A stretch of DNA of 64,000 nt from Pegoplata infirma (GCA_963921195.1 OY992537.1:203384581-203448580); one strand, 5' to 3'; counted from the first letter of the stretch, positions 21,368 through 33,499 are shown. The notes: generated by a model from the letters alone, not told the origin. Translations and numbers: made by a program.

Positions 21368-24212
21368 TCTATATATATAAAAGAGTAATGTGACTGACTG
21401 ACTTATTGACTGATTCATCATCGCCCAGCCCAAACCGCTGAAGCTAGAGACTTGAAATTTTAACTGTAGGTTAAAATTTAGATCCACTAAGGCTGGATTT
21501 TTGCTAATGTTGATTCTAAGGGGGTAAAAAGGGTAAAAAACTGTACTTTTGGTACTTTTTATATCTCCTGAAATAATGGTCGTAGAGACTTGAAATTTGG
21601 ACTGTATGTTCACCTCCCGGAACATAGAACCCCTAAGGCTGGATTTTTGCCAATGTTGATTCTAAGGGGGTAAAAAGGGTAAAAAATTGTAATTTTGGTA
21701 CTTTTTATATCTCCTGAAATAATGGTCGTAGAGACTTGAAATTTGGACTGTATATTCACATCCCGGAATATATATCCCCTAAGGCTGGATTTTTGCCAGT
21801 GTTGATTCTAAGGGGGTAAAAAGGGTAAAAACTGTACTTTTGGTACTTTTTATATCTCCTGAAAAAATGGTCATAGAGACTTGAAATTTGGACTGTATGT
21901 TTATATTATGGAATTTAGATCCAGTAAGGCTGGATTTTTGCCAATGTTGGTTCTAAGGGGGTAAAAAGGGTAAAAATCTGTACTTTTGGTACTTTTTATA
22001 TCTCCTGAAATATCGGTCTTAGAGACTTGAAATTTGGACTGTATGTTCACCTCCCGGAATGTAGATCCACTAAGGCTAGATTTTTGCCAGTGTTGATTCT
22101 AAGGGGGTAAAAAACTGTACTTTAGGTACTTTTTATATCTTCTGAAATAATGGTACTAGAAACTTGAAATTTTTAATTTCGGTTCACTTCCCGGAAAAAA
22201 GATTAACTACGGCTGGGTTTTTGCCAATGTAGATTCTACGGGGGTAAAATAGGTAAAAAAGAGTACTTCTGGTACTTTTTTTTATTTACTAAAATAATGG
22301 TCATTCAAACTTGAAATTTGGAATGTAGGATCCTTTAGTGAAATAAAAAATTCTGGAACAAGTACTTTCTGAAAATTATGTACCGTTTATAAAAAGTACC
22401 TTTTATAAAAAGTACCTTTTATAAAAAGTACCTTTTATAAAAAGTACCTTTTATAAAAAGTACCTTTTAAAAAAAGTACCTTTTATTAAAAGTGCCTTTT
22501 ATAAAAAGTACCTTTTATAAAAGTAACCTTTTATAAAAAGTACCTTTTATAAAAAGTACCTTTTATAAAAAGTACCTTTTATAAAAAGTACCTTTTATAA
22601 AAAGTACCTTTTATAAAAAGTACCTTTTATAAAAAGTACCTTTTATAAAAAGTACCTTTTATAAAAAGTATCTTTTATAAAAAGTACCTTTTATAAAAAG
22701 TACCTTTTATAAAAAGTACCCTTTATAAAAAGTACCTTTTATAAAAAATAACTTTTAAAAAAAGTACCTTTTTTAAAAAGTACCTTTTATCAAAAGTACC
22801 TTTTATAAAAAGTACCTTTTATAAAAAGTACCTTTTATAAAAAGTACCATTTATAAAAAGTACATTTTATTAAAAGTACCTTTTATAAAAAGTACCTTTT
22901 ATAAAAAATACCTTTTATAAAAAGTACATTTTATAAAAAGTACCTTTTATAAAAAGTACCTTTTATAAAAAGTACCTTTTATAAAAAGTACCTTTTATAA
23001 AAAGTACCTTTTATAAAAAGTACCTTTTATAAAAAGTACCTTTTATAAAAAGTACATTTTATAAAAAGTATCTTTTATAAAAAGTACCTTTTATAAAAAG
23101 TACCTTTTATAAAAAGTACCTTTTATAAAAAGTACCTTTTATAAAAAGTACCTTTTATAAAAAGTACCTTTTATAAAAAGTACCTTTTATAAAAGGTACC
23201 TTTTATAAAAAGTACCTTTTATAAAAAGTACCTTTTATAAAAAGTACCTTTTATAAAAAGTACCTTTTATAAAAAGTACCTTTTATAAAAAGTACCTTTT
23301 ATAAAAAGTACCGTTTATAGAAAGTACCTTTTATAAAAAGTACCCTTTATAAAAAGTACTTTTTACAAAAATTACCTTTAATATAAAGTACCTTTTATTA
23401 AAAGTACCGAAAGTGCTGAAATAATGATCCTAGAAAATTGAAATATGGAATGTAGGATTTTTCGATGAAGAAAAAAACATTCTGGAAGAGATACTTTTTG
23501 GAAATTCCGTTTTTATAAAATTTTATTTTAAGGGAAGAGGTGGCAAATAGTTATTTTTACCTATCTAACTTTTAAACTAATAGCCCCAGAAATAACAGCC
23601 ATATTTTTAAATTTTAGGGTAAAAAGGGGTACCTGGTAAAAGTTGTGTAAAATGGTACTTTTCATATCTTTAAAGTAACTACAATATAAATTTTTATTTC
23701 TTTAACGCATATTATACGGAGAGGAATGAAACTTGCATGGAACAAAAGGAGATGGAATTGAAAATAAAATGGAGTAGAACGGGGATCGAAATGGAATACA
23801 GCAGGGAACAATATGGAATGATACTTTTTACTCAAATTTATCGTATTTTACTTTTTTTATTCCATATTTTTTCTCCCTATATATTTTTTTACTCAAACTT
23901 ATTTTTATTCCCATTTCTTTTTTCACTGAAATATTTATTCACTTAAAATCCAAAAACCCGATATAAGGGCTCGAAAATTGTCAATATCTTTTTTTCACCG
24001 GAACGCACATGATAACGTACCAGCGAAGTTATTCAAATTGTATTGTTTAAATTATTCATTGAAATATTATTTTATGAAAGACGTAAACGTCCACAAGTAA
24101 ATAAAACAAAGACTACCTAGGGAAATTTTTTGAAATCGATAGAGTAATCCTGATCCTTCTATTATTCGGTATTCAATGCAACCGGTAACGAAGTACCGGG
24201 ATGGTAAGCTAG
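21368..24212 (+). mobile_element. Non-autonomous Helitron carrying a minisatellite (copy 2)
   Basis: 5' end TCTATATATATAAAAGAG, (TGAC)n, CATCGCCCAGCCC; 3' hairpin CCGGTA-ACGAAG-TACCGG, GATGGTAAG, CTAG. Flanked by A and T. It lies precisely between satellite units, so the pre-insertion sequence can be read from neighbouring units. It contains six ~145-bp modules, the 16-bp array, and a tail matching copy 1 (GGATCAGGATTACTC in inverse, CGTTATCATG). Length 2.85 kb against 2.71 kb for copy 1; most of the difference is module number. No Rep/helicase frame. Confidence 0.87.
22383..23408. repeat. 16-bp minisatellite TTTTATAAAAAGTACC, copy 2
   Basis: About 64 units of the reverse complement of the copy-1 unit, consistent with the Helitron's opposite orientation. 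Variants such as GTGCC, ATACC and GTATC are scattered singly, more often than in copy 1. Confidence 0.97.
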
Positions 24213-24419
24213 TAACTATATAAAAGCAATATAATTTTTTAAAAATGATTGCAAAAATTCAAAAAAAGAAAAATTTTTAGATCTAAAAAAAATTAATGCA
24301 ATAAAAAAGTGTTTTCTATTTAAAAAAAAAAATAAAAATAAATATATTTTTTTTCTGGAATCGAACTCGGGTTCCCAAAAATTATAGATAATTTTATAAT
24401 AAATCAAATATAGTTATAT
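24213..24419 (-). repeat. ~200-bp satellite unit 2
   Basis: Matches unit 1 across its length: AATGATTGCAAAAATTC, GTGTTTTCTATTT, GGAATCGAACTCGGGTTCCC, ATAATTTTATAATAAATC. Bounded on the left by the Helitron and on the right by the GGGCA transposon. Confidence 0.8.
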
Positions 24420-26033
24420 GGGCAATTCCATCATGTCGAACGTGACCGTTGCACACATTAAAGTTGGAAAAAAAGTCAAAATAAAAAGATTTGTTTTCTT
24501 GACAAAAGGGGAAACTTATAGGTCTTAACTAGCTCTATAATTGTTGCTCAGGTTGATTTTGAAAATTGTTTCAAGCTTTCGAGATAATAGCAAAAAAGAC
24601 AACCATTCGCACGGGACAAAAAACAGAAGTCGTTTTCGCGACTATCAATCAAAATTCTGATTTCAGCGAAACCTGAGGCAATATCACAATGCGACTAAAT
24701 TTAAAATGTTGGCTTATAATGTCTCTTAAAAATTGTAAAATTTTACCTCAAAATTATTTAAACTTTTTTTTTAATTTAACTTTAATCACTGTCGCACGGG
24801 ACCGTTTTTTCCATCATCATATTTATGTTTTTTTTGTTGTTCTTTTTTAACAAATTATAAATAAATAAGCTTAGAAAACTTGGCATATATATTTTTCGTT
24901 CCCCTAGTCTGGTTCGTATTGAGTTTCAGCCAAATCGGTTCAGTGGTTCAAAAGTTATTAGCAAAACCGAGAATTTCAGATTAGTTTCACCTTAAATTCA
25001 CGTGTTGAAAACCCGTTAAACACATTTTTAAAACATTGGTAAGTCACAAAACTATTTTACAACGTATTTTTGTCACTCAAAAATTTTGTCACAAAAAAGT
25101 ACACTCAAAAAAGTTTTGCACTCAAAAAAAATTGTACACTCAAAAAAAAAAATTAGTAAATATTTTTTTTTTTTTTTCAAAAATTACTTAAAAAAAATTT
25201 TTTACATAACATTAAATATTTTTAATCCAAAATGTTATTTACTTTCACTTAAAAAGGGCATTGTGGAGGGTATTCATAGATTCGCCTAGTCGAAATTAAC
25301 TTTTCAACTTGTTTAATTTATTGTCTTGTAATTTAATTTCATCTTCCTTAAACTTTTCTCTCCGCCGTTTGCATCTCTCTTTATTTTTTTTCGCCGTTTA
25401 TACTCATCTATATTTAAAAGAATATATTAAAATAAGTAAATCATTTATTTAAGAAAAAATATTTTTTCAAAATTTTAAAATCCACACTTACCATGTCGCA
25501 CGTGACCAACTTTATATAAGAACCAAGATCACAGATGTTAATATTTTTTAAATATTTTTTTTTTATTTTAATTGTAATAAAAATCTGTGTTTGTTCTCAA
25601 TATTTGATGAACTTTCGTCATGTCCACTTGACGCACTAATTACAAATGTTGTTTTTCAATGTCGCACGGGACATCAAAATATGTGATAAAGCATAGCAAT
25701 AACTAACCGTTATTTTTTGAATTGCATAGTCGGTTATGCATTTTTTTTAGCTCTTTGTATCTCCAGAAAAATTTTTTAAAAGCAAAAGTCAATATTAAGT
25801 GCTTCTCTTTAATAACTTTTAACAAAACAAAAGGTGCAATAGAAATGTCCCAATGAGAAAAAATTGGCTTGCTCGTCTTTACATTCGAATATCTCGAAAT
25901 GGGGTATGAATAAATGTAAAATTTGTTCACGTTAGTTAAATTTGATTGTTTTCCTATGAAAATATGTTAAAACAAATTCGTTTCAAGAGCTTTTGGTTTT
26001 TTGGTCTTGGTAGACCTTTCGGTGGAAGTGCCC
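24420..26033. mobile_element. 1.6-kb transposon with GGGCAATTCC ends and repeated TCGCACGGGAC motif
   Basis: Ends GGGCAATTCCATC and GGTGGAAGTGCCC are inverted (11 of 13). It sits between satellite units 2 and 3, which defines the boundaries. The motif GTCGCACGGGACC or a variant (GTCGAACGTGACC, TTCGCACGGGAC, GTCGCACGTGACC) appears near 24436, 24606, 24791, 25496 and 25661. These are candidate transposase-binding sites. A mini-me-like fragment has inserted in the middle. No transposase frame; superfamily undetermined (flanks AT-only, possible ATAT duplication). Confidence 0.7.
24868..25311 (+). mobile_element. 5'-truncated mini-me/INE-1-like element
   Basis: Body phrases TCTGGTTCGTATTGAG, AAATCGGTTCAGTGGTTC and ACACTCAAAAAA, then GTGGAGGGTATTCATAGATT, a decayed hairpin (TTCGCC-TAG-TCGAA) and the end CAACTTG. 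The TA and GTCY parts are missing. The small frame at 25086-25289 is Lys/Phe low complexity. Confidence 0.75.
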
Positions 26034-26220
26034 ATATATAACTATATAAAATAAAAATATTTTTTTTAAAAATGATTGCAAAAATTCCAAAAATGAAAAT
26101 TTTTTAGTTCTAAAAAAATTAAATGCAATAAAAAAGTGTTTTCTATTTAAAAAAAATAAAAAAAAACTTTTTTTTCTCGACTGGGCCGGGAATCGAACTC
26201 GGGTTCCCAAAAATCATATG
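26034..26220 (-). repeat. ~200-bp satellite unit 3
   Basis: Same order of blocks as units 1 and 2. On the minus strand it extends the tRNA-like match to GAGTTCGATTCCCGGCCC, the best-preserved B box of the three. Confidence 0.75.
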
Positions 26221-26864
26221 TAATCTTATATGATCCAATAAAAAGTTTTGTATAACCATATATGTTGACACACAAAAATAAATTTTGAAATACTGGCATA
26301 TATAATTATATATGGCTAGTTGTTTGGTCAAAAAAATATTTTTTATATACATGATTATATCAAAATATATATTCCATTACATATGCGACCATTTATAAAT
26401 ATATATTGAGTTTAGACGAAATTTGCGTATATATAGTACCATGCAAACACAGATATGTTATCGTTTAAGATACATATAATTATATCTATTAGTTTTGTTG
26501 GAAATTTTTTTAGTATGGAGCCATATATAGTTTTAAATGGTATTATATTAGTCATATATAATTATACATAAATTGATACTGGATTTTTTGTTTAGTAAAG
26601 TCCTATACATAATTAGATATAAAGTCACGTATAATAATGTTTGAAATCGGATTAAGTTTTATGTGCAATGTATGATTACATCTACCATTTATATTAATAT
26701 ATTATGAACAATATAATTTGATATGATTTTATATGACATAATTTTAAAAAATTGGAAAATTTCAAAGTGAGATATAATTTTATACTTTGACTCATATAGT
26801 TTTATATCGTTTTATGAAAACATATAAAATAATATACATTTATATAAATTCCTTTTTACTCGGG
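26221..26864. repeat. AT-rich CCCGAG-family interior
   Basis: Dense ATATATAAT, ATATGTTAT and TTTATATGA phrases leading to the TTTTTACTCGGG end. No coding frame. Confidence 0.55.
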
Positions 26865-28201
26865 TATTTACACTTCGTTTTTTTTTTCTTATATAAAATT
26901 ATATAAAAAAAATGTTAAGTTATACATAATAACATATGATTAAAGTTAGTATATATAATTACATATGAAATATAAAATTCTGTCTGTTTTTTTATATAAT
27001 TTAATATAACAAAATATTTGAAGACATTTTATATAAAACTTTATGCAACTTTTTTCTGAATCATATGTAATCTTATATGAGTAAAATTAAAAAAAAACAT
27101 CTAAGTCCTTTATATATAACTTGATATAACTTTTGAAAATTTTTCTAAGTCCAGAAAAATTTTTTTTTTTAAGTTCCAAACCTAAACCTTAAACATTTGT
27201 TTTAAACATTTTATATGTTATTATACAGGGTGATTCAGTCACGACCCGCCGAATTTTACCAGCGTATTCCTTGGCTCATTTCATGAAAATATATCCATTA
27301 CGACCATCCCCCGAAAATGCATGTGTGCGAAATGGCAGCGGTTTCAAAATTTTCGGATTAGTGGTTAGAGGGTAGTAGGGTAAAATTGATAACTTCTGAA
27401 CCTGTTGTCCGATATTTTTGTTTTTGGGCTTGTTGGAAAGTTCATAACTTTAGAACAGAAAGACCTCTGGGCTTCTATTAGGGCATTTTGGAAAGGTAAG
27501 ACGTAGGGCTATCTTTTAAGAAAGAAAAAAATATAAGTTACCTGCCATCTGGCTGAATAAATTGAGGTTATGTGCAAATTTGAATGTCTTTTTTTCAAAT
27601 TTTATTTTTAAAAGTTCTGTATCTCAACGACTTCACCTTATTTTAATTTTTTTGTTATTGAATCTGAAAGGTCTCCTAATGAACTTTCCAACAAGCCTAA
27701 AAACAAAAAAGTCGGACCACAGGTTCAGAAGTTATCAATTTTACCCTACTACCCTCTAACCACTTATCCGTAAATTTTCAAACCGCTGCCATTTCGCACA
27801 CATGCATTTTCGGGGGATGGTCGTAATGGACATATTTTCATGAAATGAGCCCAGACATACGCTGGTAAAATTTGGCGGGTCGTGACTGAATCACCCTGTA
27901 TATAATGCAAAATTTATGAAAAAAATCTAAGTTCTTTATATATAATTTAATATAATTTTTTTTTGGGATTTTTTTGGATTTTTTTTTTTTAATTATATAT
28001 AATTGCATAAATTTTTCTAAAAAAGGGGCCAATTTTCGCATCAAATCATATAAAATTATATTAAAATCACATCAAATTATATCAAATTTAATGCAACTTT
28101 ATATGGTTTTATCGACTCATTTTTCGCATCAAATTCTATATGAATATATATGATGTCTTTACATAATTAAATATAAACATATATAATCTTTTTTACTCGG
28201 G
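26865..28201. mobile_element. Continuation of outer CCCGAG-family element to a right terminus
   Basis: Resumes the tandem block interrupted at 19087 (TTTACACTTCG onward, parallel to 18784-18985), then GGACTTAGAAAAATTT-type sequence, a foldback insertion (27236-27898), and ends AATCTTTTTTACTCGGG at 28201. Which left end this terminus belongs to (possibly 18674) is uncertain. Confidence 0.5.
27236..27898. mobile_element. Foldback with CAGGGTGATTCAGTC ends, TA duplication
   Basis: TA-CAGGGTGATTCAGTCACGA at the left, TCGTGACTGAATCACCCTG-TA at the right. Arms include CGACCATCCCCCGAAAATGC and its inverse GCATTTTCGGGGGATGGTCG. About 330-bp arms, nearly perfect, with a small centre near 27560. The 65-68 codon frames inside are palindrome shadows. 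Confidence 0.9.
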
Positions 28202-29629
28202 AAATTAAAAAAGAAAATCTAAGTCCTTTATATTTAAATTGATATAACTTTTGAAAATTTTTCTAAGTTCAGAAAAAAAAATTTTTTTGAAGTTCCAAAA
28301 CTAAACCTTAAACATTTTTTTTTTTTTAATTTTATATGTTATTATATATAATGTAAAATTAATAAAAAAAAAATCTAAGTTCTTTATATATAATTTAATA
28401 TAAATTTTTTTTTGGGATTTTTTTTATTAAAAATTTTTTTTTTTTTGGAATTTTTTTTATTTAATTATATATAATTGCATAAATTTTTCTAAAAAAGGGG
28501 CCAATTTTCGCATCAAATCATATAAAATTATATTAAAATCACATCAAATTATATCAAATTTAATGCAACTTTATATGGTTTTATCGACTCATTTTTCGCA
28601 TCAAATTCTATATGAATATTTATGATATCTTTATATAATTAAATATAAACATTAGAGTGTCCCTTATTTTGGAAATGTTGGAAATGTTGAGACGGTACCC
28701 CCTCATTTTTTTCCTTTTGACTAAAAAATAACTCAGGAAAAATTTTACGCCCCTACGACCACGCCTTCCCTACGCGACGGGGCCGTAAAGAGCGGGGCCT
28801 TAAAAATAATTTTTCCATACAAAGCAAAAAATTTTTTTTTTGATTTTAAATTTTTTTGTTATTAATTATAATATTACTTGGTTAGCTTATTCACGACAAA
28901 AAATTTGATTTTGGTGGGATGAGGCTTTCAGTTCTAAAAAATTTTTCGAAAAAAAAACATTTTGAGCTTTTGGGGTCCTACAGTAAAAATTTTTTAAAAA
29001 ATATTTTTTTTTAGTTTTGACAAGCAACCGTTTTAGTTGAATTGTTGCTTTTAATGATATATTTTCATAAAAAATATTATTCCTATCTGTGACATCTTTA
29101 TCGTGATCTAAAAAAGGTTAAAAAATGCATTTTTGATGTTTTTCGATACACGATCAAGATGTCACAGATATGAATAATATTTTTTTATGAATATATATCA
29201 TTAAAAGCAACATTACAACTAAAACGGTTGCTTGTCAAAACTAAAAAAAAAAATTTTTTTAAAAATTTTTACTGTAGGACCCCAAAAGCTCTAAATTTTT
29301 TTTTTCGAAAAATTTTTTAGAACTGAAAGCCTCATCCCACCAAAATCAAATTTTTTGTCGTGAATAAGCTAACCAAGTAATATTATAATTAATAACAAAA
29401 AAATTTAAAATCAAAAAAAAAAATTTTGCTTTGTATGGAAAAATGATTTTTAAGGCCCCGCTCTTTACGGCCCCGTCGCGTAGGGAAGGCGTGGTCGTAG
29501 GGGCGTAAAATTTTTCCTGAGTTATTTTTTAGTCAAAAGGAAAAAAATGAGGGGGTACCGTCTCAACATTTCCAACATTTCCAAAATAAGGGACACTCTA
29601 ATAAACATATATAATCTTTTTTACTCGGG
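28202..29629. mobile_element. Second CCCGAG-family right-end segment, with foldback inside
   Basis: Sequence parallel to 26865-28201 (AAAAGGGGCCAATTTTCGC, ATGGTTTTATCGACTC) ends AATCTTTTTTACTCGGG at 29629. It is a local duplication of the family's 3' part, interrupted by a GAGTGTCCC foldback. Confidence 0.55.
28655..29598. mobile_element. GAGTGTCCC-family foldback, copy 2
   Basis: TA-GAGTGTCCCTTATTTTGG and CCAAAATAAGGGACACTC-TA. Arms of about 430 bp are nearly identical to those at 15211-16318 (CTACGCGACGGGGCC, GGTCCTACAGTAAAAA), loop near 29110. Shorter than copy 1 by about 160 bp, mainly around the centre. Confidence 0.9.
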
Positions 29630-30276
29630 CTTTTTGAATAAAATTGATGCAATTATATATAATTAAATATATTTATATATAAGAAAAAAATCCCCTAAAA
29701 CGCAAAAATTGACAAAAAAAATTTGTTTCCAGGACTTAAACATTTTCAAAAATATTTTTAGGACTTTGAAAATTTTCAAAAAAAAATCTGGACTTAGAAA
29801 TTTTTTTAAAAAGTTATATCTAATTATATGTATTTTTTTCTTTCAATTTTGCATCAGTCCTAGAATTTTGGGACTTAGAAAATTTTAATTTTTTTTTTGG
29901 ACTTAGAAATATTTTCAAAAGTTATATTAAATTATATGTAAAGGACTTAGAATTTTTTTAATTTTACTCATATAAGATAACATATAATTTAAAAACAGTT
30001 GCATAAAGTTTTACATAAAATTACTTCAAATATTTTGTTTTATCAAATTATATAAAAAAGAAGACAGAATTTTAAAGATCATATGTAATTATATAAAATC
30101 ATATGTTATTATATAAAAGTAAATATTTTCTGTTATATAATTTTATATAGGAAACAAATTAGAAGTGCAAATATATAAAATCACATATGATGCAATAAAA
30201 AATACATACAGTTTTATTAAATAATATAATTATATATAAAACTATATATAATTATATATGACCTTTTTTACTCGGG
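29630..30276. repeat. CCCGAG-family 3' segment ending CTCGGG
   Basis: AT-rich family sequence (GGACTTAGAAATTTT, AACATATAATTT) with the right terminus CTTTTTTACTCGGG at 30276. No left partner identified with certainty. Confidence 0.5.
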
Positions 30277-30949
30277 ATGTTAATATTCGTATTGTTTGCA
30301 AAAATCAGAATTCGTAATTTTTAGATGATGAAGAAGCCTAGCATGATGTTGGTAAGACCGGCATTTATATTCCCTTTATATAAATCGTCAGAAAATTGGC
30401 AGTGCATCAAAATAACGATTATTACTGAAAAGGTGTTCCGAAATGGTTACTTCATAACTGTTTAAGGTACAATTATTTTAGACGCAGTGTTTTATCACAA
30501 ATATGCTAACTATTTCTCTGGATCAAAGCGATCATTATTTGTATTAATCAAATTATGGTCGTAGTTCGTACGATCAACAAATTTATATCACGATCACAAG
30601 AAATCTATTTGGATAGGATAACGTCTATCGGGTCTGCTAGCTAAAAATAAAATTTAAATTTTGCCACATTAACAATATAAATTGTTAATTCAATTAAAAC
30701 TGTTGTTGAACTAGAATTTCATGGTTAACAATTACTTTTGTTACTTTTGGTTTTGCTATATTTTACGTACGTAAGTTTTCACTGTATTTTACATACACTC
30801 TTTTTATATTTACGTTTTTTTAAATATCAAAAATCAAACTAAAAATCAGTCTACTTAGTTTGTTTTCCTTATAACTATTTCTAAAAAAAAGTAATAAAAT
30901 AAATTAATAATGACCTAAACCAACCAATCATCATTATCATCATCGTCTA
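30277..30949. other. Unassigned, possibly single-copy sequence
   Basis: More balanced composition (GATCACAAGAAATCTATTTG, GTCTATCGGGTCTGCTAG) and no repeat family seen elsewhere in the window. No open frame of note. Confidence 0.45.
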
Positions 30950-30951
30950 TA

Positions 30952-32029
30952 CCCAGCAAAAACATGGTAATGAGTTGTGAAAAGTAATCATTACCAAGTA
31001 CATTATTTATAATGAGTACCCATTACCTTTAACATTATTTTAAGCCCAAAAGTAACTACTTCTCAGTAATATGTTATAAAAGCACCTCTAACAAGGGAAG
31101 TATCTCAACCCTTATGAACCGATTTGCCTGAAACTTAAAATATATATAAATGAGACGATTTTAAGGTTGGGGTGTCTCGGCTTTTCGGCCATATCAGTGT
31201 TTCAAAATTTTGTTGTTCCCTTATGAAACCATATGGACCTCCGGGAAAATTTCGATAACTCACGAACTAACAGGAATATCCTCTAGAGCAAAAATACGTG
31301 TCGACTTAAATTTAATAAAGATTATTTCGTATTCATATGGACATCGTAGCTCTATGTCTTCATATAAATACCCCCCAAAATTTTCACATTTTCATGAAAA
31401 AAGTATTTAAAGAAGCAAAACTTTTACAAGGTTATGCCACCGTTGGATAGGCATTAAAAAAACCTTTCTTCTCATATGTAAACATCATATAGTTTCTTAG
31501 AAAGAAATGGCTGAAAAATCCAAAAAACGATTTTTTCGCCATTTTTTGACCCATGTTTTGAACCCCTAAATCCCCGATATGGCCGATAAGCCGAGACACC
31601 CCAACCTTAGAATTGTCTCTTTTATATATATTTTACGTTTCATGCAAATCGGTTCATAAGGGTTGAGATACTTCCCTTGTAAGTAATAACATCTTCTTGC
31701 ACTTGCAGTTTTTAACCTTTACAATTCAATTAACTTAAAAAGTACTTAAAAACTTAATAAAAATTTCGCAATTTTTAAGTTTTGGTAAAAACAAGTTAAA
31801 TTTTTAAAGTTTTAATTAACTAATTATTTTACTTCTTATTGGTAATGGGTTTTTGCTCCTTATTTGTAATCCGAGGCAGTAACTACATATTTATCTCCAT
31901 ACTCTTCACTAGTTATTTTTGTCTCACGCCCTTGTTAAAATAATTAGTGTTTCATTCAGTAAGTAACTACTTATTAACATCTGTTTCGGATTACAAAACC
32001 CATTACTAGTAATGCCAATTTTTGCTGGG
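30952..32029. mobile_element. Foldback MITE with CCCAGCAAAAA ends, TA duplication
   Basis: TA-CCCAGCAAAAACATGG and CCAATTTTTGCTGGG-TA. Outer arms repeat GTAATGGGT and TAATGAGTACCCATTACC motifs. A CAAGGG-ended foldback has inserted at 31092, so its own length is about 490 bp. Confidence 0.8.
31092..31679. mobile_element. CAAGGGAAGT foldback with TAA duplication, copy 1
   Basis: TAA-CAAGGGAAGTATCTCAACCC and the inverse GGGTTGAGATACTTCCCTTG-TAA. Arms carry GGTTGGGGTGTCTCGGCTT and its inverse. The 3-bp TAA duplication fits PIF/Harbinger (TWA). The 66-codon frame at 31210-31410 is in the loop half and has no domain. Confidence 0.88.
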
Positions 32030-32031
32030 TA

Positions 32032-33079
32032 CCATCATCAAATGCAATACATATTATAACTATGACTCCTTCCTAAAAGTTGTGAACTATAAAAAAATAA
32101 TGTTTATTTAATTACTTTTTATGTTAGTTTGTTTTTTTTTTTTTTTTCCTTTCGACATTTTTTTTTATTATTAAAACATCATCAAAAATCAACAACCGCC
32201 GTCTATTGAGGTTATTACCACAAAAAACTACATGAAATTCTATATGACCATGAATAATTAAAGGATTTACTAGCAAAACTTATAGTATGAGACACAGTTT
32301 TTTGTTGTGCAGAACGGAAAAGATTATAAAACAATTAACAGAAAGTAAAATTAAAAAAATAGATTAATTGCCTTTTTAGGTTTAATAATAAATTTGCAAT
32401 TGCGAAATGACCTTTTAAGGAAATGCCTGGGTTAAGGCCTCCGAGTGAACTCGCCAAATGGCAAGCGCCCATCCAACCTAACCTAACCTAACAATGTGGT
32501 GAGTCAAAAAATTTTAAAGAGCATACACTGGTTGTCAAGAAATTAGAAAAGTTTCTACACCCAGAAAAGTTTTACAGTAACTATTTACGGTTATTCAAAA
32601 AGTTTTTAGTTAAAGTTGTTTTAAACATTTTGGTGGTTATTCATAAAACCTGAAATATATTTAAAGTAGGTTTATTTGACAGATATTGCAGGAATAATTG
32701 TCAAATAAACCTACAATAAGTCTGTTATAAGTATTATGAATTAGAGCCTTTATCGTTTGTTTTTTAAGGAAAATAAAATATTGAATAATTTATAAAGTTG
32801 TTAAAATAATAATCTACAAAAGTAACGGAAAAATATTTTTATCAGTTTTCATATAATGTTTTTTATCAGCATTCATATAATGTTTTATATGATTGGATAA
32901 AATTATATACGGTATATATAATTATTTTTACTCTGGTAAACAATATGCTGAAAATCGGCATTTGACTGCAAAGTTCGAAGGTTGATTAAAAAAAAAATCG
33001 AACTAACATAAACAAACGCCGCGATACGGGTCTTCTAATTTAGCCTCTTTTTTCACCCCTCACTCTCAGAATCGAACTA
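32032..33079. other. Unassigned sequence with a perfect 16-bp hairpin
   Basis: Contains (CCTAA)3 at 32475-32492 and a hairpin at 32666-32714: GTAGGTTTATTTGACA and TGTCAAATAAACCTAC pair perfectly across a 17-base loop. A TTTTTACTCTGG near 32925 may be a decayed CCCGAG-family end. No gene seen. Confidence 0.6.
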
Positions 33080-33499
33080 ACTTTTGCTAACCTGAAAGTG
33101 TTCCACAGTGTAATTGTACCATTTTTTCCCCATATTAAAAATACGCCCGATATTGGCAACAAATAGAAGCCTATTTCACTCAAATTTGGTTTGTGAGTGT
33201 TTTTTACACTCAGTGGCGGGGACAGCTTTTGGGTTTGGGTTTGGGGGGGGGGGGACATTTTTTTTACTTCGAAAAAAATCATAAATTCACCTTTGTTGAC
33301 GAGCAAAAAAAAAAGGATGCGTTTTTTTTACAAATAAAAAGTGATGGGAAAGCTATAAAATCATCAAATTTATTAGTTTTTGCCGAAGGAGGTTTGTTTT
33401 TCATGATCATATTTCGTTTATATAAATTTTTTTAATTTGTTTTAAAAAAAAAATTTAAATTTTTCGTATACATAAGAAGAGCATTTTTTAATAAAAGAA

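Larger units (their letters stand above)
20176..26864. mobile_element. CCCGAG-family element containing Helitron, satellite and another transposon
   Basis: CCCGAGTAAAAAAAA at 20176 and TTTTTACTCGGG ending at 26864, both flanked by TA. The pairing is supported by the empty-site comparison: the surrounding tandem copy resumes immediately after 26864. Contents in order are an 86-bp tandem repeat, a tRNA-like segment, ~200-bp satellite units, a Helitron, another unit, a GGGCA transposon, a third unit and AT-rich CCCGAG-type sequence. Confidence 0.6.

Noticed and set aside
32475..32492. (CCTAA)3, the arthropod telomere repeat
   Set aside because: Only about three units, internal, and Diptera lack TTAGG telomeres; short runs like this are common in fly repeats.
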